64,000 nucleotides of DNA from Liolophura sinensis (taxonomy: Eukaryota; Mollusca; Polyplacophora; Chitonida; Chitonidae), in contig NC_088297.1 of NCBI RefSeq assembly GCF_032854445.1, positions 15,109,039 through 15,173,038 on the forward strand. Reading direction: 5' to 3'. The notes beneath the pieces were generated by a model. That model worked only from the letters and a program-made list of their open reading frames with translations. It did not search any database and had not been told where the DNA came from. A program made the position numbers and the translations under genes. Position 1 is the first letter of the stretch, and each line of letters starts with the position of its first letter. Shown here piece by piece: positions 12,082 through 23,650 of the stretch.

Positions 12082-12325
12082 CAGATATGGTGGCAGCGGT
12101 GGGATGGTGGAAGTCCTCCCGATATTGGATCAGATATGGTGGCAGCGGTGGGATGGTGGAAGTCCTCCCGATATTGGATCAGATATGGTGGCAGCGGTGG
12201 GATGGTGGACGTCCTCCCGATATTGGATCAGATATGGTGACAGCGGTGGGATGGTGGAAGTCCTCCCGATATTGGATCAGATATGGTGGCAGCGGTGGGA
12301 TGGTGGACGTCCTCCCGATAACGGT
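12082..12325 (+). repeat. 49-bp minisatellite, five copies
   Basis: CAGATATGGTGGCAGCGG begins units at 12082, 12131, 12180, 12229 and 12278. Copies differ at GGAAG/GGACG and GTGGC/GTGAC. The long ORFs here come from the repeat. Confidence 0.92.
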
Positions 12326-12845
12326 AGACAGACGATTTGCCCAGACAGTCAATTTTGCAAATCCTGTTACATACACAGATCTCAAGGAGGCCCTTCGTGT
12401 AAAGTCCACTTAACAGACGGCATGTCCAATGCGGTGTCCGGTGCACACAAGTTCACTGTATTCCAATGCAAATACTACAGTATAGGTCAGTACCAGTAGT
12501 AAACGAAGCGATGGTCTGCTTCTTTTGATGGTCACTGTTAGGTGGCCTCTCTAACGCTGCCCAATGGCAGATATGTTGGGTCACGGCTAGGTCAAGTCTA
12601 GGATTAGCCAATCATTGTTAGCCAATCAACTGCAGAAACACATTCAGCCCTTGGGTCACTCCTGTGGTGCAAGCCTGCATGAAACCTTCTGAAGCCCTTG
12701 AGTCGACCCGTGGTGTAAGACTGCATGAAGCCCTTGAGTTGACTCGTGGTGTAAGACTGGTCTATAGACGACTACATATATATAAATAAATACACACATA
12801 TAGTACATATAATAAATATTCAACTGTCACACTCTCACTACAGTG

Positions 12846-12910
12846 TTAGCGGCCGTCTTTCAAGTAAAATATTCCTCAGCACGGCAGAAAACACCGAGTA
12901 AATAATTAAA
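12846..12910 (+). mobile_element. SINE-1 tail fragment
   Basis: GTAAAATATTCCTCAGCACG, then AAAACACCGAGTAAATAAT. Confidence 0.55.
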
Positions 12911-13857
12911 ATTATCTGCAAATACTTTAGCTACAAGCGCAGACAGCTTTTCTACACCAATAACTTTGCAGCACATCAAAAGATTGCAGAATCAATCCAT
13001 ATACTAGGGTATGATCTGTAGCAGTGTAAAACCCATAACTGCATGAGGTAAATTGACGAAAGGCCGTATTTGACCAGTTACGTGTGACCATTTACCAGCT
13101 ATCACATTCTGGTTTTTCCCTTAATGCCGTAGGCTTTTTATATTGTGTTCGTGCATGTAACGGGATTCTGTTTGTGGAATAAGCATACCCGAGGCCTGGT
13201 CCCTTTGTTGTTTTAATGTGCTTTTGTATTAATTCTGATAAAAACACAGTATTTTGAATAATTCTAGTGGCTTTTAATTTAATGCAATTACCATTACAGC
13301 ATTTTTTGTACCTATTTCTACTTAAACCATGGTGCTAGTGAGCGTGTAATTTGCTACTATTTAAGAATTTACATGGAAAGTTAGAATAAAACCCTAACTG
13401 AGGTAAATTTACAATATTATTTACGTATTTCACCGGTTTTGTCCCTGCCCTGGTTTTACTCTTAATGCATTACTCCGAATCAAAGATTGTTTGGGCTCTG
13501 ATTGGATAATACACCTACCACACATATATATGCTGTACGTCTTTAATTTTATTTTATTACAGGTTGTTAATGGACTATCCATTTTTTCACTGTTATTTTG
13601 CACCTACGTAAACAAATTTAAGAATTTTATCTGTTTTCGATTAAACTGAAGATTTGGCAAGTGTTACTAAAGACCCCTCTGATGGAGGTCTTCACTGTGA
13701 CAAAATCCTATTACTTCACTTCCAGTAACAATACCCAATAAAAACGCTGGTCATGCTAAAAAAATATGTTGTAAACAATATGGTACGACATGGCACCAGG
13801 CGAAAGTTTCGGCATATATAGATCCAATTAGAGCTCTGTTTCGTCTCCCCTCCAGTG

Positions 13858-14075
13858 CGCTGTCCTCAACATGTCAGCTCTCGAGGTGAGTTCAAGTCCA
13901 GCTCAAGATAGCTTCCTTTCCGGCCGTAGGAATACATGGGTAGGTCTGCAGCAACCTGCGGATGGTCGTGGGTTTCCCCCTGGTTTCCTCCCACCATAAT
14001 ACTGGCCACCGTCGTATAAGTGAAGTATTCTTGAGTACGGCATAAAAGACCAATGAAATAAATAAATAAATAAAT
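13858..14075 (+). mobile_element. SINE-1 with partial head
   Basis: Box B GAGTTCAAGTCCAGC is kept and box A is lost; the tail is (AAAT)n. Confidence 0.82.
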
Positions 14076-14964
14076 ATATAAATCAATCAACCTGTCAAAG
14101 TTGTACGTTACCGCATAGTAGCATGTTTCTGTAATCCCGCAGAAGTTCAGCCTAAATACGTCACAGAGGGATAACAGCTCGGGAAGGTCTATATGGATGC
14201 GGTTTTCTAAAACGCCAAGGGAACAATTGGTCGAGTGATAAATACGTCATAGTATGACCACGTGATAGAATGACTACGCGATAAAATGACCACGTGATCC
14301 CCCAAAGACTATAATCTGTAAGGATCATACGATCATGGTAAAACTATTACGTATCACGTATAGTTTTCTATGAATAATAAGGACTAGAACACTTTTACAT
14401 TCAACACAAACGTTCCTGACGCATCTATTTCAAACCAAATATAGCTAACCGCTGACAAACTGACGATATAAATAGCAAGGGAAGTAACTGCGTTCATGTA
14501 TTTTCTGAAGTAAGTCTGAAGCTATTATCGCAGCCTGGCGTCAAGGGGATGGAACCATCCTGAAGTTTAGCAAACTCTCCACACCTTCCATCCGTCCTGA
14601 TGTTCTCTTTCATCTTCCAGTGCATCTAGGGTAGAATACAGGGCACACTCTCCCTTCGGCTGATAGTAACTGAACAAAACACACAGAATCTGTGATTTGA
14701 TACAAATTCGGGCGCAAATTGTTGACGTAAAAGCAATGACAACTGCTTGGGGTTTGGACAGCAAGCGACTTCCACCACGGTCTATTACTCGTTGAACTAC
14801 TGTCGAAAGAAAAACAAAGAAGTATTTCGATCGGCTATCTCCTGAGTTTTTACGACTGCTCAATTTAGTGGCACAATTAAATTGCTAACGGACATTATCT
14901 ATTTGTTTATTTTAATATGTTTCTAACTTTACTTTTGTGATTTTCCTTTAATTTATTGGATTGT

Positions 14965-15048
14965 ATTCATTTGATTGGTGTTTTACGCCGTACTCCATTA
15001 TACTTCCATTATACGACGGCGGTCAGCATTATAGTGGGAGGAATAGAG
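14965..15048 (-). mobile_element. SINE-1 tail fragment
   Basis: TTTGATTGGTGTTTTACGCC, GACGGCGGTCAGCATTATAG. Confidence 0.7.
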
Positions 15049-15233
15049 GGACTAATATGAGATATAAAATATGCCTCAAAAATGTTTTTTGTTAACTTTC
15101 TCCATTTCCCTTTAAACCATAATCTTCGATTTGCTTTCATCTATATTCTTCAGGAATGTTTTCACGCACTATATGCTTGTGTCAGATGGTCTAACATTCT
15201 ACATGCTTATTTTATAAATTTATTTTTAAATCC

Positions 15234-15495
15234 GGCCTCCGTGGCCTAGGTGGTCAGCGCGACATCGTGGCACAATGACCCAGGAGCCTCTCACCAATGC
15301 GGTTGATGTGAGTTCTACTGAAGCTCATGCTTGCATTCTCTCCGGTTGTACGTGTGGAGGTCAGCAACCTGTGGGTGGTCGTGAGTTTCCCCCATGGCTC
15401 TGTCCGGTTTCCTCCTACCATAATGCTGGCCGACGTCGTATAAGTGAAATATTCTTCAGTACGGCGTAAAACACCTAACAAATAAATAAATAAAT
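15234..15495 (+). mobile_element. SINE-1, full length
   Basis: Head GGCCTCCGTGGCCTAGGTGG, box B TGAGTTCTACTGAAGC (altered), complete body and tail. Confidence 0.88.
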
Positions 15496-16237
15496 ATTAT
15501 TATACCTAAAAAAGTGCCTTTTCGAGTATTGTAAATCGCCGAATTTGTACATCGATAATGGAGCTTTAACCACCGTCCAAGATAGTTGGATATTGCCTTG
15601 TGAACGTGGGATAATGCCTTGTGAGCCTGACGTCTCTCAGCCAATGCAAACGGAGAATAACCCCATGAGATATAATAATACTACTTGTAGGTGTCAAACA
15701 CTTATGGATTTTAGTCTCTTTTCGCAATTCACGTGTCTCAGAAGTGGAGATTTCCTATCCGCAGCAGTCGTGCTTGGAACGGTCGTTGTTTCTAATGCAT
15801 CTAAAAAAGCAACAATATACCACCAATATATACAGATGTACGTATGCTTGAGTTTTTACGTCGTAGGTAACAATATTGTGTGACGACGAGGAGTCATTAA
15901 GTGTGTCTACATATACTGTGTCTTCTTGTTTATGCCACCAAATTGTTGCCGCCACTGAAGTATCATGCCGAAGACACCAGACATGACACCCCACTCAGTC
16001 ACATTATACTGATACGGAGCCAACCAGTTCTATTTCCTTTGTCATATAACAATACATTGTATGTTTATAGTTCAAGATCAGCAATTATCGCCGAACAGCG
16101 GACTGACACGGAAGCTCAGCCAAATAACCATGAAGAACAAGACACCTGCGATTTAGGCACTATTCAAGTGACCCTATTGAATCTAAAGTTAGAAAACTCT
16201 TCGGTTCTGGAAAATTTTCAATTTAATTCTTGGTCAC

Positions 16238-17544
16238 TTGCCTAAAAGCCGGAGAGAAGATGTTGCCCAGTTGCTGAACCAGTATCCGACCATATGTTCA
16301 GATGTACCAGGATGTACCAACACAACAACATATGATGTGACTGTCGGGTCATCACCACCGATCAAGCAGCACCCATACCGACTTAATCCTACGAAGGCCC
16401 AGAAGGTACAACAGGAAACTGAATACATGATGGAGAATAACATCACTGAACCAAGTTAGAGTAATTGATGCTCTCTGATTGTGGTTATTCCCAAACCAGG
16501 TAGTTCAATCAGGCTGTGCGTTGATCACCGCCAATGATGACTCACACCCCATTCCACGCATAGAGGATTGTATTGACAAAGATGGAAAAGCTAAATTTGT
16601 CAGCAAAATAGATTTGTTAAAAGGGTATTGGTAAATATCATTGACGGACAAAGCCAAGGAAATTTCAGCGTTTGCGGCGCCTGACGGTTTTTATCAGTTT
16701 CGAGTCATGTCCTTTAGGATGAAAAACGCCCCAGCTACATTCCAACGACTGGCCAATCACGTGACAAATGGGCTAGACTTTGCAACTGACTACATTGATG
16801 ACTTCATCGTCTTCAGTCATTCATGGGACGACCACCTCAGTCAACTGACTCAGCTCTTTAGACGACTTTCAGAACATCAACTGGTCATCAGTTTGAAGAA
16901 GAGCGAGTTCGCCAAGGCCAAAGTCACATATTTTGGTCACGTGGTTGGAGGTGAACAAGTCGTACCTAGGGAGGCTAAAACAAAAGCCATAGTGGACTTA
17001 CCAGTGCCTACAAGCACGAAAGAGTTTTAGGCGTCTGTGGCTTCTATTGGAAGCCTAACTTCAGATATGTAACAGCCCCTCTCACTCATCTGCTCAAGAA
17101 GAGTGTCAGATTCGAATGGACGCCATTTTGTCAAATGAACCTATCCTTCAAGCACCGGATTTTGACAAACCCTTTAAGCTTCCTGTGAACGTCATTGCCA
17201 TTAGGGTGGGAGCTGTGTTGTTACAAGGAGATGATCATGGATTAGAAAAACCTGTTAGTTACTTCTCCAAGAAGTTAAACAAGCATCAGAAAAATTACTC
17301 CACCATAAAGAAGGAGGCACTTGGCCTTATACTAACTGTGCAAAATTTTGAAGTGTACATTTCCAGTGGTCCTCATGAAGTAACTGCTTACACAGACCAC
17401 AACCCTCTTGTCTTTCTAGAGAAATTCAAAACGAAAAATCAAAGATTACTCCGTTGGTCTCTGACAATACAGCCATATTCTCTAGACGCTTTACACATTT
17501 CAGGGAAGAATACTCTTGCTGCTGATCTGGTATCTAGATGTTAA
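16238..17544 (+). pseudogene. Gypsy-type pol remnant: reverse transcriptase and RNase H
   Basis: Open pieces: 16238-16459, ending in a stop after NITEPS; 16641-17030, with YQFRVMSF, NAPATFQR and the catalytic YIDDFIVFS; 17116-17544, the RNase H region with VSYFSKKLN, TDHNPL, QRLLRWSL and a terminal AADLVSRC. The pieces are separated by in-frame stops and frame changes, including a TAG after TSTKEF. No integrase follows RNase H before the 3' LTR, and no protease or gag is seen. It cannot be functional as it stands. Confidence 0.88.
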
Positions 17545-17723
17545 AACTGTACATTCAGTAATCTTTCCCAATCACTGTAGATGACTATAATTCTTTGAAA
17601 TGGCACCTTTTCAAATTGTGAAGCTCACCCAGTGAAATGGCACCTTTTCAAATTGTGAAGCTCACCTAGGTAAATTGTTAAAGTTGTACTTTGAGCACAA
17701 TGATTTTTCTTTAATGGGGGAGG

Positions 17724-18057
17724 TGTCATGTAACAATACATTGTATGTTTATAGTTGTACATTTCCCAGCGCGGCTTAGTCACGTGACGTGTCCATTTCA
17801 GTAGCAGACTGGTAGTCTAACAAATTGTGCCAGTAAAGAGGAAACGGACGCCCAGCAACAAGACTGGAATACTCCGGGGCTTAGTGGACAAGGACGGAAA
17901 GTCAAGTTAAGGACTGTAGCGTATTTATACATACTAGTAAGCTGCCGCCATTTTATTGTAACCAACCATTTGAGTGTTTGAGAGTGTTACTCTGTTTGAC
18001 CCAGGTTAGGCTCGTTATTGGGAAATGATTTTGGCTTATTACACCGATACCCTAACA
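17724..18057 (+). repeat. 3' LTR of the Gypsy element
   Basis: It starts TGTCATGTAACAATAC and ends CCGATACCCTAACA, immediately after the polypurine tract. Only its first ~33 bases are matched at the 5' end of the element. Confidence 0.8.
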
Positions 18058-18574
18058 CCTTGCTCGAGCTAATAAGTAATGAACACCAAGCGAGGAAGCA
18101 ACCGCGTTTTTGGCCTTTGGTTTGACCCTACCCAGATTTGATCCCCGGTCTCAGAACCTCGAGGCCAACTCACCAACATTGGTGAATATCACCATTATAC
18201 TTTGGAAGTCAAAACTGCTACCGCCATATCTCCTTTTATCGAATTAAGACAGGGTTAAATGTTAGTATTAAAGCATACATGAAGAGCTACTGTAAAACGA
18301 AGAGTATGGATTCAAGGAACATGAAGATAGGTGTAGTAAAGAATGAGAATTTTTGCTCATTTTTGAATTTCGTTATTTTACCTTGATCAAAAATAAAAGA
18401 CCATGTAAAAAACCACTTGCACTCTCGTGATCTCCATTTGTATTCAGGTGTTCCATCGCAAAAAGTAGCGCCGTCATATGTCCACTTTGTCATCCAAGCC
18501 ATTTCAGTTTGGATTCAGTTGTATGTGGCCCTTGAACCTGTGAGTAAATGGGACAAAGTTTTAAAACTGATTAG

Positions 18575-18665
18575 ATTTATTTTTTATTTGATTGTTGTTT
18601 AAAGCCAAAGGATTTTTTCGCTTATATAATGGCAGTAAGTTTGATGGGTGGAGGAAGATGAGTCC
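18575..18665 (-). mobile_element. SINE-1 tail fragment, diverged
   Basis: TATTTGATTGTTGTTTAAAG, ATATAATGGCAGTAAGTTTG. Confidence 0.5.
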
Positions 18666-19465
18666 TGTCGAACGCCTGTTGGCAGGACCTTGACGTCATT
18701 ATTATTTTTTTATTTATTTATTTTTTTTGACACCAAATGTTTTCATCCCACTTCATTATGCTGACATCACACTAAAGACAATAGAAACCGATATATTGTA
18801 ACACTGTAGATGTTGCGGTACAATTCATTTTCCTGCTTAACACTAGCGCCACCTACGGAATTAAAAAAAAATATTCTGCCTACACATTGTAGTGCAATTG
18901 TGACGGAATAAGCCGGCATAAACCACAGACCTTTGTCAAGTGACTGACAAACTATCTCACGTGTCACGCACAATCACCATACTATTGGTGGAAGACTATT
19001 GGTGTTTCATGAACGCTGGACTGTGCAAAATACCATGCGACCTATTGTCACCAAAGACTCATGAACAGTGAGAGTAAGGGAATGTTGAAAATGTTAAGCA
19101 ATCATCTTCCCATAGATCACTGTAAACTATATTTAGAAACACGTTGATGCAGTTTTATTGTTTTTGCCCACAGACTCTTAAAAAAAGAAATCTGTGTATT
19201 ATTTTTGACCTGTGTTTTATGAATAGCGCATTACCATTTATTTCCCCCGAATTCAAATATATTTTGTGGAAAAATATCTCCCTTATAACTATTATTACAC
19301 GTTTAATTAAATTGTTCACAATAATGTTAAATACGTGAAATAGAAATAAGAAGAAAGCCAGGGGGTAAGCTTGCATGTACCTGTATATACTGATATATAT
19401 GGTTGTGCATGTGATTGCATTCAAAGAGACTATGGCGAGGAACTTCCTCTTTGGTCATATATATG

Positions 19466-19600
19466 AAGGTCTTTCAGCAACCTGTGGATGGTTGTGGGTT
19501 TCCCCCGGTCTCTGCCAGGTTTCCTCACATCATACTGCTGGCCGCCGCCGTATAATTGAAATATTGTTGAGTACGGAGTAAACCACCAATCAAAGAAAAA
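19466..19600 (+). mobile_element. SINE-1, middle and tail
   Basis: GAAGGTCTTTCAGCAACCTG to CCACCAATCAAAGAAAAAAA. Confidence 0.8.
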
Positions 19601-21039
19601 AAACAAAATGTAGCGAAGAATTTTGACCCAAGGCTATTATGTTAGAATAGCCCATATAATTACCTTTTACAAAATATCAGCCTCGTCTGTGACGGTGTTC
19701 CTGTTCAAAATCAGGTTATAAATTTCCTAAAATTTATAATGCTGGCCATTATAACTTTTTCTAAATTTAGAATCATTGTAACATTAAAAACAGTACAGTT
19801 ACGAATTTGATATTTACTGAGAGGTTGTATTTTGAGCTATTCTTGAGAAATAAAAAAAAAAACATCAACCCAACGCTTGAGCACATTCATGAGTTGCCAA
19901 TACGTTAAGACTAACGTGCCTTTAATACCGGTTGACAGACGCATGCGCTAGTGTCCGCTTATCGTCCGTCCATTTCCACTTCCCTTCCTTCTCCGTATCG
20001 CTCAGACCCATTCAGAAACAAAGTTTTATTCCGTGATTGATTTCTCGGAGCGCCGAGGAATAGAACTTATGTTTCTCCGGTATATAGATATAACATATTG
20101 AAAATACAAAACATTTTCATCAGGGTCTACCTCGATGTATACCTCTAGATCAGGTAACAAAAAATTGCCTCTTATTCAGGTAAACTGGAAAACCGTTCCA
20201 TTCGCTAGCCGGTGGCCACTTGAGGAGACCAGTGGCGCCACTGCTGTCGCAGTTGTCGTTGGAGTCGGTGGCCTGTACTGTAGCTTTTTAACCAACACCA
20301 CTTCACTCCCGGAACATTGGGGCGTCACACTATGTCCTCTGGTGGCCACTGAATCTTCCACCAGTGGCGGTCAGATCGACGAGTGGAGCACACCCTAGGT
20401 TCATTTCCGAGTCATGCCTTATAAGACTGAAAATGGCCCGCAAGCTTGAGTTTCTTCCCCTTGGTACGGAGTCTGCGGCAACAGACTAAGTACAGTACTG
20501 GACACAGACCCGAATTACAACTTCCGTTTTTCAGTAATGTAATGAATGTAATTCTGTGTATTTTAGGGTATGAATTCTTTTTTTTTGCTCCCAGGCGGCC
20601 ATATTTGGTGTACTGGTGTATGCTTGGTATTAAAAAGCTGGAAACTGTCCAAACTTTGAAAAGGTATGAGCTTTATTGATGAAAGTTTGAAATTCTGGGC
20701 GAGAGGATACAAGGTGTGAGGTAGTGATGAGGCTGCGAGTGACGTCCCCTTGGCACGCCTCCCAGCTGCCGGCATGGAAAGGTCCAGATTTTGACGGTCA
20801 ACCTATGTCAAGATTTTTATGGCTTGTTTCTCACACGCTGGACCAGGTATGCACCAAAGCTTATTGGCCACGGAATGTTTGGGACTGAACTACAGCGCTA
20901 TACGTTAACATTGTCGCTTATGGAAAATTAATGGGGGTCTGAGGCCTACTATTTCCGTGTTCACGAAACTTTCTGTTCAGTCAAATGCTTAAGTCAGCAG
21001 CTCTTTGACCAGTCTGAGGTTCAAACACCCAGTCAGAGG

Positions 21040-22110
21040 TCAGTGGAATGTCCTGTGTCAGTAGCCAGCCCTGTGAAAGTGGCCAGTGATGTGCCAGTGG
21101 CCAGTCCTATGCTAGTGCCCAATCAGATGTCAGTGATCAGCCCTGTGACACTGGCCAATCGTGTGCCAGTGATCACTCCTGTGTCAGTGATCAGTACTGT
21201 GCCAGTGATCAGTCCTGTGCAAGTGGCCACCCTGTGCTAGTTCCCTCTCCTGTGTCAGCTTTTAGTTGTGGGGCCAGTCCTGCATCAGTAGCCATCCGCG
21301 TGCTAGTGCCCAGCCTTAGATCAGTGGCCAGTCCTAGATCAGTGGCCAACTCTGAGTCAGTGGCCACCACTGTACTACCGGCCTACGCAATGGCTCAGTC
21401 CGAGGTGTGGAAAGTCCTGTGTCAGTGACCAGACCTGTGCTAGTGCCCCTGCCCTGTGTCAGCGGTCAGTGGTCAGTCCTGTGCCAGTGGCCAGTCCAGC
21501 GTCAGTGGCCAGTCTTGTATCAGTGGCCAGCCATGTCAGTGGTCAGTCCTAGGCCAGCGACCAACCCTGTGTCAGTGGCCAATCGTGGGTTACTGGTCAG
21601 ACTTGTACAAGCGGCTAGATCTTTGTCGATGGTCAGTCCTAGATCAGTGACCAGTTCTGTGTCAGCGGCCAATCGCCTACCAGTGGTCAGTCCTAAGCAA
21701 GTTGCCATTCCTGTACAAGTGACCAGTCCTGTGTCAGCGAGCTGTGATCTGACGGGTGGACGGGCCGTGTCTAGTGTCCAGTCCAGTGTCAGTGGCCAGT
21801 CCTGTGTCAGTAAGCTGTTATCTGACGGGGTGAACGGGCCGTGTCTAGTGTCCAGTCCCGTGTCAGAGGACAGTCCTAGGTCAGTTGTCAGTCTTCTGCC
21901 AGTGGCCAATCGTGTGCCAGTCCTAAGCAAGTTGCTATTCCTGTGCCAGAGGCCCACTGTGTGTCAGTGACCAGCCCCGTGTCAGTGGAAAATCCCTTAC
22001 AAGCGGCCAGTCCCGTGTCAGTGGTTCAGCCCTGTGACAGTGGCCAATCCTGTACAAGCGGCCAGTCCTGTGTCAGTAAGCTGTGTTCTTGGACGGGCCG
22101 TGTCTAGTGT
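21040..22110 (+). repeat. Degenerate ~18-21-bp minisatellite
   Basis: Variants of CCTGTGTCAGTGGCCAGT fill about 1 kb. A longer motif, GACGGGCCGTGTCTAGTG, recurs near 21760, 21830 and 22095. ORFs in this block are repeat artefacts. Confidence 0.88.
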
Positions 22111-22180
22111 CCTGTGACTGACAATCAAACCAGACAGTACTATATAAATGTGTTCTCTATACAGCCAACCTGTTACAAGG

Positions 22181-22446
22181 ATTTATTTCTTTGATTGGTG
22201 TTTTTACGCCGTACTCAAGAATATTTCACTTATACGACGGCGGCCAGCATTATGGTGGGAGGAAACCTGGCACAGCCCGGGGGAAACCCACGACCATCCG
22301 CAGGTTGCTGACAGACCTTCCCACTTACGGCCGGAGAGGAAGCCAGCATGAACTGGACTTGAACTCACAGCGACCGCATTCGTGAGAGGCTTCTGGGTCG
22401 TTACGCTGCGCTAACGCGCTAACCGACTGAGCCACGGAGGCCCCCC
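22181..22446 (-). mobile_element. SINE-1, full length
   Basis: One of the best-preserved copies, with box B and box A (AACCGACTGAGCCACGGAGG, reverse) intact. Confidence 0.9.
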
Positions 22447-22927
22447 CTGTTACAAGGAGATGCATATACCTTAAGTACAACGCCCAAAATAGTGTTAATA
22501 GATGCATGTAAATCACCCTACGCTGAAAGAAATCGACAAACAAACAAAAGCACTTACCTCGTACCAGTAAATAACATAGCATGACAACATAGAAACGATC
22601 CATATTTCCACACACTCTCTTTTTTTCACGACCCCCGGTTCCCAGTTAATATAAATTCACAACTGAAGTATAACCGATCAGCTTTCACGTTTCGAACCCA
22701 TTATGTAAACTGGCATATTGTCAGCCACGAACATTTTTCATGTAACTAACGCAGCGTTTTGAAGAAGGTAGAAAGAATCGCGGAGGAAACTTGAGTCGGT
22801 GTATCAATAATTACCTACCATCTTTGACAGGAAGCGTCTGGGTATGCAATTTACGGCATTGAGGTATAATACCTCGACCAGGTCTTATTACAGGTTGACG
22901 ACGGGCAAAATACAGAAAAACATTTGT

Positions 22928-23065
22928 GTGTTATTTATTTATTTGTTTGGGTTGATGCATACTCAAGAAGTTTTGCGGTATAGCTCAGCGATCAGTTTTA
23001 TGGACGGAGGAAAATGGAATGTAAACGACCGACGTATGGCAAGTTACTGGCGAATTGTCTCACGT
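22928..23065 (-). mobile_element. SINE-1, strongly diverged
   Basis: TATTTATTTATTTGTTTGGG, ACTCAAGAAGTTTTGCGGTA, GGACGGAGGAAAATGG. Confidence 0.5.
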
Positions 23066-23077
23066 GTGACGTACACC

Positions 23078-23158
23078 TAATGCTCCTCGTCGTCATATGG
23101 CTGAAACATAAATTGCTAAGTACGACGTAAAACACCAAGCATGCAAACATACATGGAT
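23078..23158 (+). mobile_element. SINE-2 3' fragment
   Basis: TGCTCCTCGTCGTCATATGG, then AAGTACGACGTAAAACACC and a CATGCAAACATACATGG tail. Confidence 0.6.
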
Positions 23159-23166
23159 AGGCCTAC

Positions 23167-23178
23167 ACACACGTGTGT

Positions 23179-23209
<31 letters not shown>

Positions 23210-23215
23210 GGGGGG
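23167..23215 (+). repeat. (GT)n followed by a long G run
   Basis: ACACACGTGTGTGTGTGTG is followed by roughly 24 consecutive G before GAGACATGG. The length may include sequencing error. Confidence 0.8.
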
Positions 23216-23451
23216 AGACATGGCCGAGGGCATTAGCACGCAATGATCCAGGAGTCTCCCACCAACTCAGTCGCTGTGAGTTCAAGTCCAGATTATGCTG
23301 GCTTCCCACCGGTCGTACGTGGGGAGGTCTGTGATGGCCGTGGGTTTTCCCAAGCTCTGACCGGTTTTCTTCCACCATAATGTTGATTGCCGTTGTATAA
23401 GTGAAATATTCTTGAGCGTGGCGTAAAACACCAATCAAATAAATAAATAAG
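23214..23451 (+). mobile_element. SINE-1, near full length
   Basis: Head GACATGGCCGAGGGCATTAG, box B GAGTTCAAGTCCAG, complete tail; it follows the G run directly. Confidence 0.82.
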
Positions 23452-23521
23452 TAAACCCTACACATGTGACGTACATATATACACACCAAATTGGTAGAAA
23501 CCAAGAATAAGTGATTAAACG

Positions 23522-23650
23522 AACGCGGATGGTCGTGGGTTTCCCCCCGGGCTCCGTCCGGTCTCCTCCCGCCATAACGCTGGCCGCCGTCGTATAAGTG
23601 AAATATTCTTGAGTACGGCGTAAAAACACCAATCAAAGAAATAAATAAAC
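23522..23650 (+). mobile_element. SINE-1, middle and tail
   Basis: GCGGATGGTCGTGGGTTTCC to CACCAATCAAAGAAATAAAT, 70 bp after the previous copy. Confidence 0.82.

Larger units (their letters stand above)
16040..18057 (+). mobile_element. Decayed Ty3/Gypsy LTR retrotransposon
   Basis: The first ~33 bp of the LTR (TGTCATATAACAATAC...) remain at 16040. They run directly into pol sequence, so most of the 5' LTR, the primer site and gag are deleted. The 3' LTR is 17724-18057 (TGTCAT...TAACA) and is preceded by a purine tract (TGGGGGAGG). A CCTT repeat flanks both outer ends (16036-16039 and 18058-18061) and fits a 4-bp target-site duplication. A 34-bp stretch is repeated in tandem at about 17597-17667. 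The element sits inside a SINE-2 copy. Confidence 0.85.
15826..18160 (-). mobile_element. SINE-2 copy split by the Gypsy element
   Basis: The 3' part of the SINE (reverse orientation; TTTTTACGTCG, GACGACGAGGAGTCATTA, AGACACCAGACATGACACCCC) ends at 16039. The tRNA-like head resumes at 18058 (CTCGAGCTAATAAG, then GATTTGATCCCCGGTCTC as the box B region). SINE-2 is a tRNA-headed family whose 3' end reads TAAGTACGACGTAAAAC. Confidence 0.75.
14567..18537 (-). pseudogene. C-type lectin / PAN-domain gene, broken copy
   Basis: Two exons homologous to the lectin genes at 49.8-53.5 and 57.6-63.1 kb. Exon 18382-18537 is the C-terminal half of a C-type lectin domain. It has the same length (156 nt), acceptor and donor placement as the intact copy at 51790-51945, but carries an in-frame TGA after ATYN (codon 9) and has lost conserved cysteines (DGATFCD for DCVAYCK; SFIFDQ for PYICDQ). 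Exon 14567-14799 is an open 233-nt PAN/Apple-like terminal exon (motifs CARICIK, CVLFSYY, ECALYS, GWKVWRVC, stop) with a good CTTTCGACAG acceptor. No N-terminal lectin half or linker exon was found between or upstream. A Ty3/Gypsy remnant lies in the intron. That the two exons belong to one former gene is inferred from order, strand and spacing. Confidence 0.72.

Noticed and set aside
11838-12499. 191- and 131-residue ORFs
   Set aside because: They consist mostly of the 49-bp minisatellite read in different frames.
20135-20398. 87-residue ORF with a GC-rich composition
   Set aside because: No recognisable domain or splice partners; the region has internal GGTGGCCACT repeats.
21043-21970. Val/Ser/Pro-rich ORFs up to 187 residues
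   Set aside because: Translation of the degenerate ~18-bp minisatellite.
22181-22446. tRNA gene
   Set aside because: The box A and B sequences belong to a SINE-1 head; no complete cloverleaf with paired acceptor stem was found in any copy.
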